Assembly: GCA_963576565.1 (NCBI GenBank) | Contig: OY755039.1 | Span: forward strand, 78,924,289-78,988,288 | From: Aspidapion aeneum | Taxonomy: Eukaryota; Arthropoda; Insecta; Coleoptera; Brentidae | Length of the DNA stretch: 64,000 bases | Direction of reading: 5' to 3' | In this document: positions 33,669-43,862 of the stretch, piece by piece | Position numbering within the stretch: the stretch's first letter is position 1 | Layout: every line of letters starts with the position of its first letter | Notes under the pieces: generated by a model | What the model was told of the DNA's origin: nothing | Databases searched by the model: none | Seen by the model: the letters and a program-made list of their open reading frames with translations, nothing else | Translations under genes and position numbers: made by a program

Positions 33669-35534
33669 TTAAAGAGAGACTTTCAAAAGAGCTTTATCGT
33701 GGCTAGCTTGATCTTCTCCAAAAATCAAAATATCATCACTGAAATTAATGACACCATCAATGTTTAATAGAACTTGTCTAATTGTATTTTGAAAAATTTC
33801 AGCAGCTGCGTTTATTCCAAAAAATAGTCTTTTGTATCGGAAAAGACCGATGTGCGTAGAAAAGGTTGTTAGATGTTTAGACGTTTTGTCAAGAAGCAAC
33901 TGATGATAACCATCTTTCAAATCCAATTTGCTAAAAACTTTTGCATTGTTCAAAAGTAATACTAGGTCATCGATTGTTGGTGTCAAATGACGTTCTCTTT
34001 TGATAGCTTTGTTTGCTGATCTCATATCTACACACATTCTAATTTTTGTTGGATCAGATTTTGGTACGACTACAATAGGAGATACCCATGGGGTAGGACC
34101 TTCAGCGGGTTCTATGATATCCTGATCTAAGAGCCTATTTATTTCAGCTTCGACTTTTTCTCTCATATGAAATGGTAAACGTCTATGCTTTTGCGCAACC
34201 GGATGAACAGAATCATCAACATGAAGTTTAACCTCAAATTGATTGAATTTTCCAATACTTTTCACAACATTCGGAAAATTCTGTTTGATATACTCTGAAT
34301 CAATTACTACTTTGTTATTGCTTAAACTAAATTTAATCAGATTCAATCCATGTGCGGCTTCATAGCTTAATAATGGTTCGGCATTGCCTTCTATAATATA
34401 AACGTCTGCAGTTATAGATTGATCTCGATATGAGAAAAATCCATGAAATTTGCCAACTACAGGAAGATGTTGTTCTGAATTGTAAGGACATATCAATGAA
34501 GAATCTTGGAAAAGTTTAACATTTGATAAACTATTGAAGATGTTCTTGTTAATAATGTTCACTGAGGATCCTGTGTCAACTATGAAATTTTGACTAATTC
34601 CATTTAGATTTAACGTAACTCGGGGAAGAGTTGAGATTTTATTCAGTTTGTAAACAGTGAAAAAGGAATCTGAATCAGAGCCTACTTCAATAGCGTTAAT
34701 ACGTTTGTTAGTACTACTGTTTTGGTTCGAGCTTGTTAACTGAATACTATCATTGTTTTTAGAAGAAAGGCACATCTTACTAAAATGACCCCTTTTGGTA
34801 CAAGAATGACAAGTTACATTTCTGGCTGGACATGACTTAAGTCCATTTTTATGCCAACTGTTTCCACAATAAGAGCAAATGTTGTTATCTTTACCTGATG
34901 ATGATGGTTTATCTTTATAGCTCGTGTTTATCACCCTGTTCCGGTTCACCATAACTTCTGTCTCGCTTTGTTGGGATGCTTGCATCTGGTGTAGATGAAC
35001 TTTTGTAGTTTCCAACAGCTTGGCTTTCTGCAGTAATTGTTCCAAGGAAACGTTCTCTGTTAGTGCATACTTGCGAAGATCTTTGTTCCTAGTTTTTGAA
35101 ACAATTTGACTTTTAATTTCACGTTCTTTATCAGAAAATTGGCAGTTTTTAGAAAATGAAAGTAGCCTGGCGTAAAATTGATCCGTAGTTTCATGCTCAA
35201 ACTGGTGTAACTCCCTAAACTGATATATTTCAAAGTCTACATTGATTTTAGGAGCAAAATATCGATCTAATTTTCCTTTCGCTATAATGTATGGAGACTC
35301 CTCAACAGTAGTTTCATTATTTGTCGGTAAATCCGGTAATGAACTGTATAAATCATAAACATCCTCACCTGCACAATGTAGTAACATAGCTTTTTTACGT
35401 TCTTCATTTGTAATACCTGTAGCTAAGACATAGTTTTCAAATCTCTCAATGTATCTTGCCCATCTTACACCTACATTGTGGATATCTGTTCTCATATCAA
35501 ATGATGGAAACACACTGGTTTGAAATAGGGCCAT
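33669..35534 (-). CDS. gag-pol: Gypsy-2 Gag-protease-RT frame, cut by a frameshift
   Basis: ATG at 35534 starts a 621-residue frame. Gag occupies about residues 1-215, two zinc knuckles about 220-255 (CSYCGNSWHKNGLKSC and CHSCTKRGHFSKMC), protease about 300-400 with VDTGSS at about 318-323, then RT with VSPIVVVPKS, VDMRSANKAI and FSKLDLKDGYHQ. The catalytic box reads FSDD rather than Y-x-DD, which keeps both Asp. Gag and Pol share one frame, with no recoding signal needed. The frame closes shortly after RT because of a one-base indel, so the natural product is truncated. Confidence 0.9.
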   Translation of the reverse strand: MALFQTSVFPSFDMRTDIHNVGVRWARYIERFENYVLATGITNEERKKAMLLHCAGEDVYDLYSSLPDLPTNNETTVEESPYIIAKGKLDRYFAPKINVDFEIYQFRELHQFEHETTDQFYARLLSFSKNCQFSDKEREIKSQIVSKTRNKDLRKYALTENVSLEQLLQKAKLLETTKVHLHQMQASQQSETEVMVNRNRVINTSYKDKPSSSGKDNNICSYCGNSWHKNGLKSCPARNVTCHSCTKRGHFSKMCLSSKNNDSIQLTSSNQNSSTNKRINAIEVGSDSDSFFTVYKLNKISTLPRVTLNLNGISQNFIVDTGSSVNIINKNIFNSLSNVKLFQDSSLICPYNSEQHLPVVGKFHGFFSYRDQSITADVYIIEGNAEPLLSYEAAHGLNLIKFSLSNNKVVIDSEYIKQNFPNVVKSIGKFNQFEVKLHVDDSVHPVAQKHRRLPFHMREKVEAEINRLLDQDIIEPAEGPTPWVSPIVVVPKSDPTKIRMCVDMRSANKAIKRERHLTPTIDDLVLLLNNAKVFSKLDLKDGYHQLLLDKTSKHLTTFSTHIGLFRYKRLFFGINAAAEIFQNTIRQVLLNIDGVINFSDDILIFGEDQASHDKALLKVSL

Positions 35535-35660
35535 CTTCTACGTTTTTTTTTTGATGTTCTCAAGTCAAAAAAAAATTCTTGTTAAACTGTCAAAAATCTT
35601 CAAAATTTGTTTTGATTTTGTGGAGCTGTTTTCTGTTGAATCAACTTGCTGGGGTTCTTC

Positions 35661-35678
35661 TTAGAATCCTCGTCGCCA
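35661..35678 (-). other. Gypsy-2 primer binding site
   Basis: The minus strand reads TGGCGACGAGGATTC starting one base after the 5' LTR; the leading TGG matches a tRNA CCA end. Confidence 0.65.
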
Positions 35679-35679
35679 A

Positions 35680-35852
35680 TGTAACGTTCTTGTTATGTTT
35701 GTATGTCGTTGTTTAAGATGTTAAATTGATAAATAAAGAAGTGACATTATTTGATAAAATTGTAATCAATCAGAATTGACTAAAGTCACAAACATCAAAA
35801 CTATAAGTGAACTGATAAATAAAACAATACAAAATGTTGGAAGGACACTACA
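35680..35852 (-). repeat. Gypsy-2 5' LTR
   Basis: 173 bp, one mismatch to the 3' LTR, followed by the target duplication ATTGA. Confidence 0.93.
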
Positions 35853-35857
35853 ATTGA

Positions 35858-36868
35858 GACAATATCTCTTTGGAGTTTAGGTCCTACCAATAAAATAGAA
35901 TTTAAGCTACGACTATTTGAAGTCTTAGCAGATGCATCAAAAACAATTCGAATTTTTGACAAGTCACCATCTGCCTTCATAACTGGGTGGTGTGGAATAA
36001 AATATGAATGGAAGTCAGGGCTAGAATTGTCCAATTTCATATGCCCCTGGTCTAGGTAATCCTGAACAAAGTCTTTGTACGCACTATACAAAGCAGGATT
36101 TTTCAACAATCGGTTTTCCATCATATTGAATCTACGCAATGCTTGACCTTTAGAGTTACCAAGTTCTTGTCGAGGCTCTCTGAAAGGCATGCGAACAACA
36201 TATCTGCCGGACTCAGTTCTTGAATGAGTGGTAGCAAATATTTTTTTCACACAAGTCCTCATCAGAGATAAGAGAGATTTTTTGAGGGGTCGATTCTAGT
36301 TCCCAAAACCTTTGTAAGGTACTATCCAATAGAGATTCTATAAGGGAAGACACTGAGGTCAACAAACTAATGGGTTTTTGAGTTTTACCAGGACCCTCAA
36401 TACCACCAAGGAGTATCCAACCAAATATTGAATTAATGGCACAAGGTCCTCCATTTTCTCCTTTTTTAAAGCCAGACACAAGCATCTGACCAAACAAGTC
36501 AACACCAATTAAAAGGTCTACACTACTAGGTTGTCCAAAATTAGGATCAGCAAAATCTAAATTTTTTAGGTACGGCCACTGAATAGAATCATATTCTACA
36601 ACAGTCACAGGTATGGTTCCACAAATTTTAGGAATAAGAATGGCATCACAGGAAAACAAACTATCAGGAAACTTGGAGGAGCCTATTTGCAATGTTACAT
36701 TGCCATCTGATGTACTAGAAATCATGCCATTTATTCCTTGAATAGGAGTTCTATTCGGAGCTACTTTAAGTCCTAACCTCTCAGCCAAAGAGACGGTTAC
36801 AAAGGACGCTTCACTAGCGGAATCTAAAATTGCCCGACAAGACACATACTTCTTGTTGGCATCTACAA
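35858..36868 (-). pseudogene. pol: BEL-2 protease and RT N-terminal part
   Basis: The protease motif reads LDSASEASFV, so the Gly of the usual Asp-Ser-Gly is Ala. It is followed by the LLIGVDLFG box and the conserved GRYVVRMPFREP start of the BEL RT region, then FDASAK and GPKLQRDIVSI, where Gypsy-2 is inserted. A frame change lies near 36213-36262. The catalytic YVDD is on the other side of Gypsy-2. Confidence 0.85.
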
Positions 36869-38157
36869 CTACTCACGTCTCCTCTTACGAGGTTCAAAAT
36901 GGTTGCTACTGGGTGTAGCGGTACACAATGCCTGTTGGGCACCTTCACTATTAAGTATACGCGGGGTCTCCCCTGGACGATCAACTTGGGGGCTCGGAGA
37001 GCTTTTCACAAAGTGCAACAGGGAATGGTGAAGACCCTGGCACTGACGACACGTGGCATTTGTAGGGCATTGAGATACACCATGTTTGCCAAAGCAGTTA
37101 AAACACAATCGTTCACGCTTAACAAATTGATGGCGTTGACCTACTTCTAATTCCAGAAATCTGGTACACCTCACTTATTACCAGACTGGCCTGTTCCAGT
37201 CAATAACACAGGATAGGGTGGTTTGCCACCCTTCCTAGGGGGTAGAGGAGGTGAGACCTCCTTCGGCTTATTCAAAAGAGAACTATTTTCCAAAGCCCGA
37301 CAATTTTTCTCTAAGAATTTAAACAAATACTTATTACGGGATTTCCTTATCACTATACTCAATCTCAAACTGAGTTTTCAATGGGGTATCAACCTTTTGC
37401 AAAAGAAGAAGCATTTTAGCAAAATCTAAAAGGTCTACATCATCATAGTTTGACAATGCTTCCAAATTTTCCCGGAAAGTGGACAACAATAACCTTAAAT
37501 CATGAGGGTTGCTCGATTTTGCAGAAGGGGCATGACAAATAGACGTCCAATAATTTGTTACCAAAAGTCTTTTATTATTAAAGCGTCTAATCATTGCATC
37601 GAAGGCTACTCGATAATTATCTGACTTAGCGGTATGTTCCTAATTACAGATGTGGCCTCTCCCACCAGAGCGGTATTTAAGGCTTGAAATTTAGCTATTT
37701 CACTCATGTCAGCTTTATCATGAACAAGTGACTTAAACATATCAAAAAAGGTGGGCCATTTTTTAAGATTACCGTCAAAATGGGGTACCTCTATTCTTTT
37801 AATTTCAAGACCCCTGTCCACATCTACCAGGGAATGGTTCAAAATTGTCTGTTAGGCATCTTGGTAATCCTCCGGATAGAGCTCACGACAAATCAATCTA
37901 ATTGTGTATTTCATTTAATCAAATTCCTGCACTAAAGTTTCCTGACTTTCTTGTATCTGATCACTACTATCCAAGCTTATAATTTTAGAATGCAATGCAT
38001 CGATTTGACTTACCAGAGAAGGCACATCTTCCCATCTGGGTTTTAACTTTTTTGCCTTCTCTGCATTGCCCTGGGCTTCGACGGCTCTATTATAAGTTGT
38101 TTATAATTTATTAAAAACACTTTTTTGTTTTTGTTTTAAACTTCTTGTATCAGACAT
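36869..38157 (-). pseudogene. gag: BEL-2 gag, decayed
   Basis: ATG at 38157 begins a frame with several early stops. Pieces at 37606-37842, 37334-37594 and 36869-37174 carry a BEL-type Gag core (PHFDGNLKKWPTFFDMF) and two zinc-knuckle-like units (CFNCFGKHGVSQC and CRQCQGLHHSLLH). At least three stops and two frame changes break it. Confidence 0.8.
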
Positions 38158-38701
38158 TATAAAGCGCTTTTTATCAGATACAAAAAGGTAGGTTTTTTCG
38201 CGACAAATTGGCTATCAACACACCGGTACGGTTCGCTAAACAACGCGGCACTAATCTCGCGCTTAACGAAAGCAAAAAATGAAGGTAAATTTCGACGGAT
38301 TTCACACAAACAAATTCGAAACCCGACGAATAATCAACAATTTTATAACCTCGGAGGTAAACAAAACAACACGTGAAGTTGTGAGGTTAGAACACACAAA
38401 CGTCAATGACACGTCAGCCAGCAAGAAAAAAGAACGGGAGCCCTGGCCGCTCCCAAATGTCGAACGGGGATTTTTTTTTATCGCCGCACGAGGTCATAAA
38501 CCAAACTCAGGGCAACCAACCTTCAAAACCATGCGGACTCTAAAAAAAAAACCGGTACAAAAACAACAATGTCCGAATCTGGCAAAAAAAAACGATAAAA
38601 TGAGGTTGCTGCAAAAAAACTATAAAATTACCAATTTTTTAACAAAAAAAACTGTAAAATCCAAAGGGCTTTTTCAAAACATAAGGGTCTGAAGAACCAA
38701 A
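38158..38701 (-). other. BEL-2 leader with primer binding site
   Basis: The untranslated leader between the 5' LTR and gag. The minus strand reads TGGTTCTTCAGACCC two bases after the LTR (about 38699-38685), a TGG-type primer site. A plus-strand frame at 38279-38692 is antisense to the leader, Lys/Thr-rich and has no recognisable domain. Confidence 0.6.
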
Positions 38702-39238
38702 TAGACATCTGAGCCCCGAAGGGGAGAAAAACTAGAGATATCCCAAAAAAAATAACCCCAAAGTTAAATTCGCCCCGCCTGGGAAAACAGAGTCTATTAA
38801 ACTAAAAAACAAAGGAAAAAATCGGCAACACGCTAGAAGCTTACCTTCTGTAATTCTGTAGCAGTCCCAGAATTTCACTGGCGGCCGCGGCCCTTTCTTG
38901 CGACTGGAATTTCGGTCTTCAACCCAAAAACACGTGTGACTTCTTTCAGTTTTTTGTCGGAAGTGATTTCTTCATTCCCCTGTCACACACAGGGTGGCGC
39001 TTCAAACTCCCAGCGTGAGCAAAAAACGCGCATGATTTTACCAAAATGATCAGGTGATCAAAAAGAAAATAACTTTCAACAAAGAGAAACTATCACCTGA
39101 TCGGAATTTTTCCCAAACAGGACTTTCTTTTTTGAAGGTTTTTGCAGAAAGCCCAAAAATATCAAAACAAACTTTAGGGTTAGGTTTTCCAAAAAATTCA
39201 AAATAAAACTAAAGAAAAATAACTGGCAGCATTAAACA
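38702..39238 (-). repeat. BEL-2 5' LTR
   Basis: 537 bp, with roughly a dozen substitutions and small indels against the 3' LTR, followed by the GCCAT duplication. Confidence 0.9.
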
Positions 39239-41634
39239 GCCATTAACTATGACAATCTGAAAAGCCCAACTGTCAATTAGTCAATCTCATTACTATTATC
39301 ATTATTTTACCTACAAACGATTGATAAAGAAAAATAGAGATTTTGACTAGCGTTTGATATAACGAAAATTAATAATCAAAAGTTACTACAATTTAATCCT
39401 ATATATATTTTTTTTCTGAAACAAGAAGCAATAAGCTGTTTAAAGAAAAACTGGCAAAACTGAGTCGTAATTAGCTTATAGAAAATGAAAATTTATGAAG
39501 TGAATTAGAAAATATGGACTTACCAATTTAGGTCGGCTGCGAATCACAAAAAGAAAACTTCTTTTAAACACAAGACCCAGTTTTAAATATCCCTCTGGGA
39601 TCGTTTTACTGACGTAAAAATAACTTAGCTTTTGGTTTAAAATATATACAAAATCTTTTAGAGATTTGCTTCCTGCGCTTCTCACAGCATGGAAGTTTGT
39701 AAAAATGTCCCTCCTAAAGGGTTTCCGTTCTCCTTTACAGGTTGGCACCCCCCCCCCCCCCAAAAGTGATCCATAAATCCATAAAATTCGCGAATTTTCG
39801 AGATTTTTAAAGAAATGAAAAACAGAGACAACAAGATAAAAACTAATGAGAAATAAGGATCGGAACACTCTTCCAGAAAGTGTGTTTCCGGTCGTCCTAT
39901 TTATTTCCAATCCAAGAATTAATCAAAATTTACACCTAAAGTTAACACTCTTAGAGCACACATATGTAAGAAAAGCATAGAGAAACTAAAGCCGTATAAG
40001 TGGTCAATTTTGGAGCCTTCGAAATTGCGTACCATGTTTCAGAAAAATTACCATATTGCCATGTCTTAAACAAAGTGTTTCCAGTTCAGGAAAAGTACTC
40101 TTGAAAATAAAAAATGAAAGGGTCTTGACTAAAATCAATTAATTCGGACTCTATTTAGTCCAAATAATTATTTAGACACTTAATTAGTATACTTGATTGT
40201 GCAAGAATAAATTAGGAGTTCCGAAAGGTGCTAGGAAATTCACGACGACCAGGGCGGCAACGCCGCATTTATCTCGATTGTTTTCACAGGCACAAAAGAC
40301 GGTACGATTTTTAATGTAATGTTTTGATTTTGAACTCGCGACAATAAGTTATTCGAAATAATTATTACTAAATAATACTAAATCTTTCCTGATCAAAGAA
40401 ATTAATTAAGTGTTTTGTGGAACTAACTTAGGAATATAAGAAGAATAAAACATTAGATGGAACAGAGCATTGAAAGTCAGGTAGGTAAACAATAGTCAAA
40501 TAGATAAATCTAGGTACTATAACTATTCTATCTTTATGTTTTAGTCTATGATCTAAATCCTAGAAAATCTTGTAGATCACTGCGAAAAAGAGTAGACAAA
40601 ATTATAGACAAATGGGCTAGGAAATAGATGACCTAGACTACTGAATATAAATATTGACGATGCAATACAAATAATATATGACGGATATGACGCTTTGTAA
40701 AGAGAAATCAGGTAGGTCCAAATTTGTAAGTAGAAAATAGACAAATAGATAAATTACCTACTTTGGTCTATTTTAGGCTAACCAAAGCTACCACAGACAT
40801 GAAAATTTGTACGTATATAAACGATGGGATGAAGAAGATAATACAACCACAACGAAGTTTGAGATATTTACAGAAAGGGAATTAATACTTAATTTTGATG
40901 TGTCACTAGACAAATAGAAAAACTAGACAACCAGAGAAGATTATGTATGGTTGAATAGAAAACGGTTAAGAAGCAAGAGATCTTATGAAGGTATGTCCAA
41001 TGACATAAATAGAAAATAGGTAAATATATTAATTACTTGCTTTTATCTATTTTAGATAAGAAAATAATCAGAGGTACAAGCGTTAGATAATGGTTGAAAG
41101 ATGACATGTAGAAGATAAAGCAATTAAGAACAAATCTAAAGCACCATCATGGATTCAGAAAGGCACTGAACTAATGCCAAATACGTACTGAGGGTCAAAC
41201 AACATGCTTAAGTGTTAAATTTAAGTATTTGATATTTTTAGTTTTTATTTTAAGTCTCAAAAACAATAAATAAATATTTTATTTTGGCTAATTGATTACT
41301 TAAATTAAATATAAATAACAACTAAATAAATATTGGCTCTAAACTTTTTAATATTTGGCGTACGTGCTAGTCAAATTTATTATGAATTGATGAATAAATA
41401 AATTAATTATAGCATATACTTTAATTTTTACAGTTAACAACAAAGAGAAAGAATACCATTAGTCTCTGCAAACTAGTTTTACCTTAGTATTCCAAAAACA
41501 TGTCTTTCAGTTCCAGCAGGACTCTCTCCCTGTTTCCGTTCTTCCTGCAGTTTGGCTTTACCAGTTATCAGGTAGTTTTTATTAACTTATTATAATTAGA
41601 TGTACAAAACGCATACTGTTTAATGACTTCAGCC

Positions 41635-41801
41635 CAGTGGCGCATATAGAAAAAAGTTTCGGGGGGGGGGGAGACAGTTTCAGGGGGGCCCGAGACCTCA
41701 TGAGGCCGTATTTTATGCTATTTTATGTTTGTATTCATGAAATATGTGGAAAATCTATAAAAAAATCTTAGCCCCCAGCCACCCCCATATATACGCCACT
41801 G
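41635..41801. mobile_element. hAT-type MITE, copy B
   Basis: It starts CAGTGGCGCATATAG and ends TATATACGCCACTG, flanked by perfect 8-bp duplications CTTCAGCC (41627-41634 and 41802-41809). The same position in the other Gypsy-1 LTR (19031-19038) has a single CTTCAGCC and no element, which proves the insertion. The interior matches copy A at 7228-7416. Confidence 0.96.
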
Positions 41802-42045
41802 CTTCAGCCTAACTAATCTAATGTCTTCAGTAAGTTTAACTTTAGGGCAAAAGGGACGAAAGAGGTATACAAGAGGAGGTTTTTAAATATTTAACTGAAA
41901 GCATTAAAAATTATTATTATTTTTCCCTTTTTGGTGAATAGGCTCTTTTCATAGCAACCTCATTGTTAAGTGGCAAATCTTGCCCGTAACAATATTTTAA
42001 GCTATATTTGATCTGATATATTAAAAAAAATAGTTTTAAGGAATA

Positions 42046-42355
42046 GGACAATTCGCCGCTGAACCAACTCACCCCCGACCCAACTTGCCGCCGACCCAAT
42101 TCGCCGCCGACACAATTTGCCGCCGCCGAGGCTTAAGTTTGCCAGTTTCTTTATTTCTTAAATTGTACAAAAAAATATATTAAAAAAATTCTTAACGTTT
42201 TTTTTAAAGTACTTTTTATGAAAAAAATAAGTTGAGTTAGGACCCCTAAATACAAAAAATTGCAAACTAAAACAATATAGTGGCGGCGCGTTGGGTCGGC
42301 GACGAATTGGCACGGCGTCAAGTTAACCTGGCTACGAGGCGACGGAGAATTGTCC
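42046..42355. mobile_element. TA-flanked MITE with CGCCGACCC motifs
   Basis: Ends GGACAATTC and GAATTGTCC are complementary and TA lies on both sides (42044-42045 and 42356-42357). Subterminal sequence has several copies of CGCCGACCCAA or its complement. GC-rich ends surround an AT-rich middle. It has no coding capacity. TA target sites fit the Tc1/mariner group. Confidence 0.75.
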
Positions 42356-42357
42356 TA

Positions 42358-43005
42358 GACCCTGCCAGTTTAATTGGTTAAAAAAGTCCAAATTATCTGT
42401 TTCAAAAAAATATTCTTAAAGCATTATAAATAGTGAGGAACGGTGTACAAATGACAGGGATTTGTTAAATTATTTATTTATAAAAGTTTAAAGATTAGCT
42501 AATCCCATCAACGAAGTCGAAATGGACATGGGTAGTTAATAATTAATAATTAAATTAATAAATGTAAAGGTAAAAAAGAATTTTCTACAAAGTTTATAAG
42601 TTTATTTTATAGCCACAGGGGAGCAAAATAACCGTTTTTAAGAATTATATCGAATAAAATATTCACAAACCTCTTTTTGTCCACACATCTGCAAGCATAA
42701 AAGCGCAATTGGTAGAAGCAGCATTTTGAATACATTTATCAGGCTGGGTAAAATTACATAATATGCTAATAGGTTATTAGGGAACAGAAAAGAAATAAAT
42801 TTTAAGCTTGTTGCTACAAACAGTCAAAATTTTGTACCAGTACCATTAAGAATAAGAACTTTAAGTAATTATTTTGCAAATAGTCAAAAATAAATCTTAT
42901 TTATAATTAGTCATAAAATTCCGAGAAAACAGAGGAGGCGGCAACAACGGAAGCTCTGCTGCGTATGGCAAAAAATGAAAGAATGACCTTGGAAAACGAA
43001 AAAAG
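42358..43005. other. AT-rich spacer, nothing recognised
   Basis: No gene or clear repeat was found. A short AATTAATAATTAA-like run lies at about 42540-42560. Confidence 0.45.
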
Positions 43006-43429
43006 GTCCTATTAGCACACTTCAAGTGAAGCCATGATAATCAGCCTTCAAAACAGTTTTTTGTAAATATCTTCGAAACTAAAGCCTTACAAGGTTTTTG
43101 GTTATGACACAAATCATTGACCAGAATGTGTCCTATTATATTCCGAATGATTGATATGATGCTCCGTTAAAAAGTTAGCATTTTTAAAAAATTTTAATTG
43201 TCAAAAAACAGTCATTAGCATTAATGGATTTTAAACAAAATCAAATCAGTTCGTTAGAGTGTCAAATACCATTTTACCTGAAAAGTTTATGTTTATGAGA
43301 ATCGGTTTAGCGGTTTAGGAGCTATCGTGTTACGGACAAAAATAATATACACGCACACATACACACACACACACTCTTATCTCAAAAATTTTTTTTTTCG
43401 TCGGAACTAGTAGGAGGCTAGGAAGATAA
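43006..43429 (-). mobile_element. Second microsatellite element family, copy 1
   Basis: It matches 59231-59714 in inverse orientation. One end has the hairpin-forming CACTTCAAGTGAAG, the middle has an ATACACGCAC/ACACAC microsatellite, and next to it a conserved block whose complement reads CGATAGCTCCTAAACCGCT. The other end, AGGCTAGGAAGATA, has lost part of its hairpin. Non-coding. Confidence 0.65.
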
Positions 43430-43686
43430 AAATTTGTGGAAAAATGGGATAAAGATTATCAGGCGTCACAGGCTAGGGTAGGTAAGTAACAAGTAAATAT
43501 GATAAAAATCTAAAACATTATTTTTTCACTTATATAATGGCAGCAAGTTTAATTAGGTGTGTCCCCAAACCGTGAACGGTTGCCCAGAGTTTCCTAAGCT
43601 CTAAGGTCGATACTGACAGTAACATTTATTTGTATTAAATGCAGGGTTGTCTTGGCCGTCGCACTGGATGTATTGAATTTTTGGTG
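43430..43686. other. Spacer, nothing recognised
   Basis: Short interval between two microsatellite-bearing elements; no gene seen. Confidence 0.4.
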
Positions 43687-43828
43687 TTTTAGCTCACACA
43701 TATACTATACTATAGTAGTGTGAGCTATGGTGATCCTAATTTTTTCTAGAAAAAAAAAGTTGCTCCGATTTCAAAAATTTTTATATATCTTTGCGTTTCA
43801 GATGATTTTGAAACTTTTTTGTTGCGCC

Positions 43829-43862
<34 letters not shown>

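Larger units (their letters stand above)
31217..35852 (-). mobile_element. Gypsy-2, Mag-like Gypsy element nested in BEL-2
   Basis: LTRs at 31217-31389 and 35680-35852 are 173 bp each and differ at one visible position (31313, C against T). In coding orientation they begin TGTAGTGTCC and end CGTTACA. The 5-bp target duplication ATTGA flanks both sides (31212-31216 and 35853-35857). The insertion interrupts the BEL-2 RT after a PKLQRDIVSI motif. Short LTRs, a VDMRxANxAI RT box and a TPYWPxANG integrase box place it in the Mag clade by family knowledge. It encodes no envelope. Confidence 0.95.
27824..39238 (-). mobile_element. BEL-2, decayed BEL/Pao element containing Gypsy-2
   Basis: LTRs at 27824-28359 (3') and 38702-39238 (5') share about 97 percent of bases by eye; in coding orientation they begin TGTTTA and end TGTCTA. 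The 5-bp target duplication GCCAT is at 27819-27823 and 39239-39243, and the unoccupied site is at 16622-16626. Without Gypsy-2 the element is about 6.8 kb. Gag and Pol can be followed in order but are full of stops and frame changes. It is a different family from BEL-1, although the polypurine tracts are similar. Confidence 0.93.
8847..41991 (-). mobile_element. Gypsy-1, giant-LTR Gypsy element, host of the nested cluster
   Basis: Two long direct repeats (8847-19220 and 27133-41991, each interrupted by later insertions) both run from TGTTATATTTT to CCCGTAACA on the plus strand, so in coding orientation they begin TGTTACGGG and end ATATAACA. Between them lies a minus-strand gag-pol. A polypurine tract abuts the left repeat and a TGG-type primer site abuts the right one. 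Removing BEL-1, BEL-2 (with Gypsy-2) and the hAT MITE leaves about 14.5 kb with LTRs of about 3.28 and 3.26 kb. The RT box style and long LTRs suggest the Osvaldo/Ulysses/Woot group. No matching target duplication is seen outside the LTRs (GTAAT against ATATT). Confidence 0.85.
27133..41991 (-). repeat. Gypsy-1 5' LTR, split by BEL-2 and a hAT MITE
   Basis: Parts 27133-27823 and 39244-41991 correspond to the other LTR. The segment keeps the empty site of BEL-1 (CCAAC at 27446-27450). A run of C at about 39749-39762 is shorter and mixed in the other copy, and several indels separate the two LTRs (for example near 39350 and 40550). A minus-strand frame of 144 codons at 39476-39910 is broken in the other LTR (17079-17296) and is probably chance. 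Confidence 0.9.

Noticed and set aside
38279..38692. 137-codon plus-strand frame in the BEL-2 leader
   Set aside because: It is antisense to the element, Lys-rich from A-runs, and shows no domain.
39476..39910. 144-codon minus-strand frame in the Gypsy-1 right LTR
   Set aside because: It is broken in the other LTR, runs through a poly-C tract, and has no family motif.
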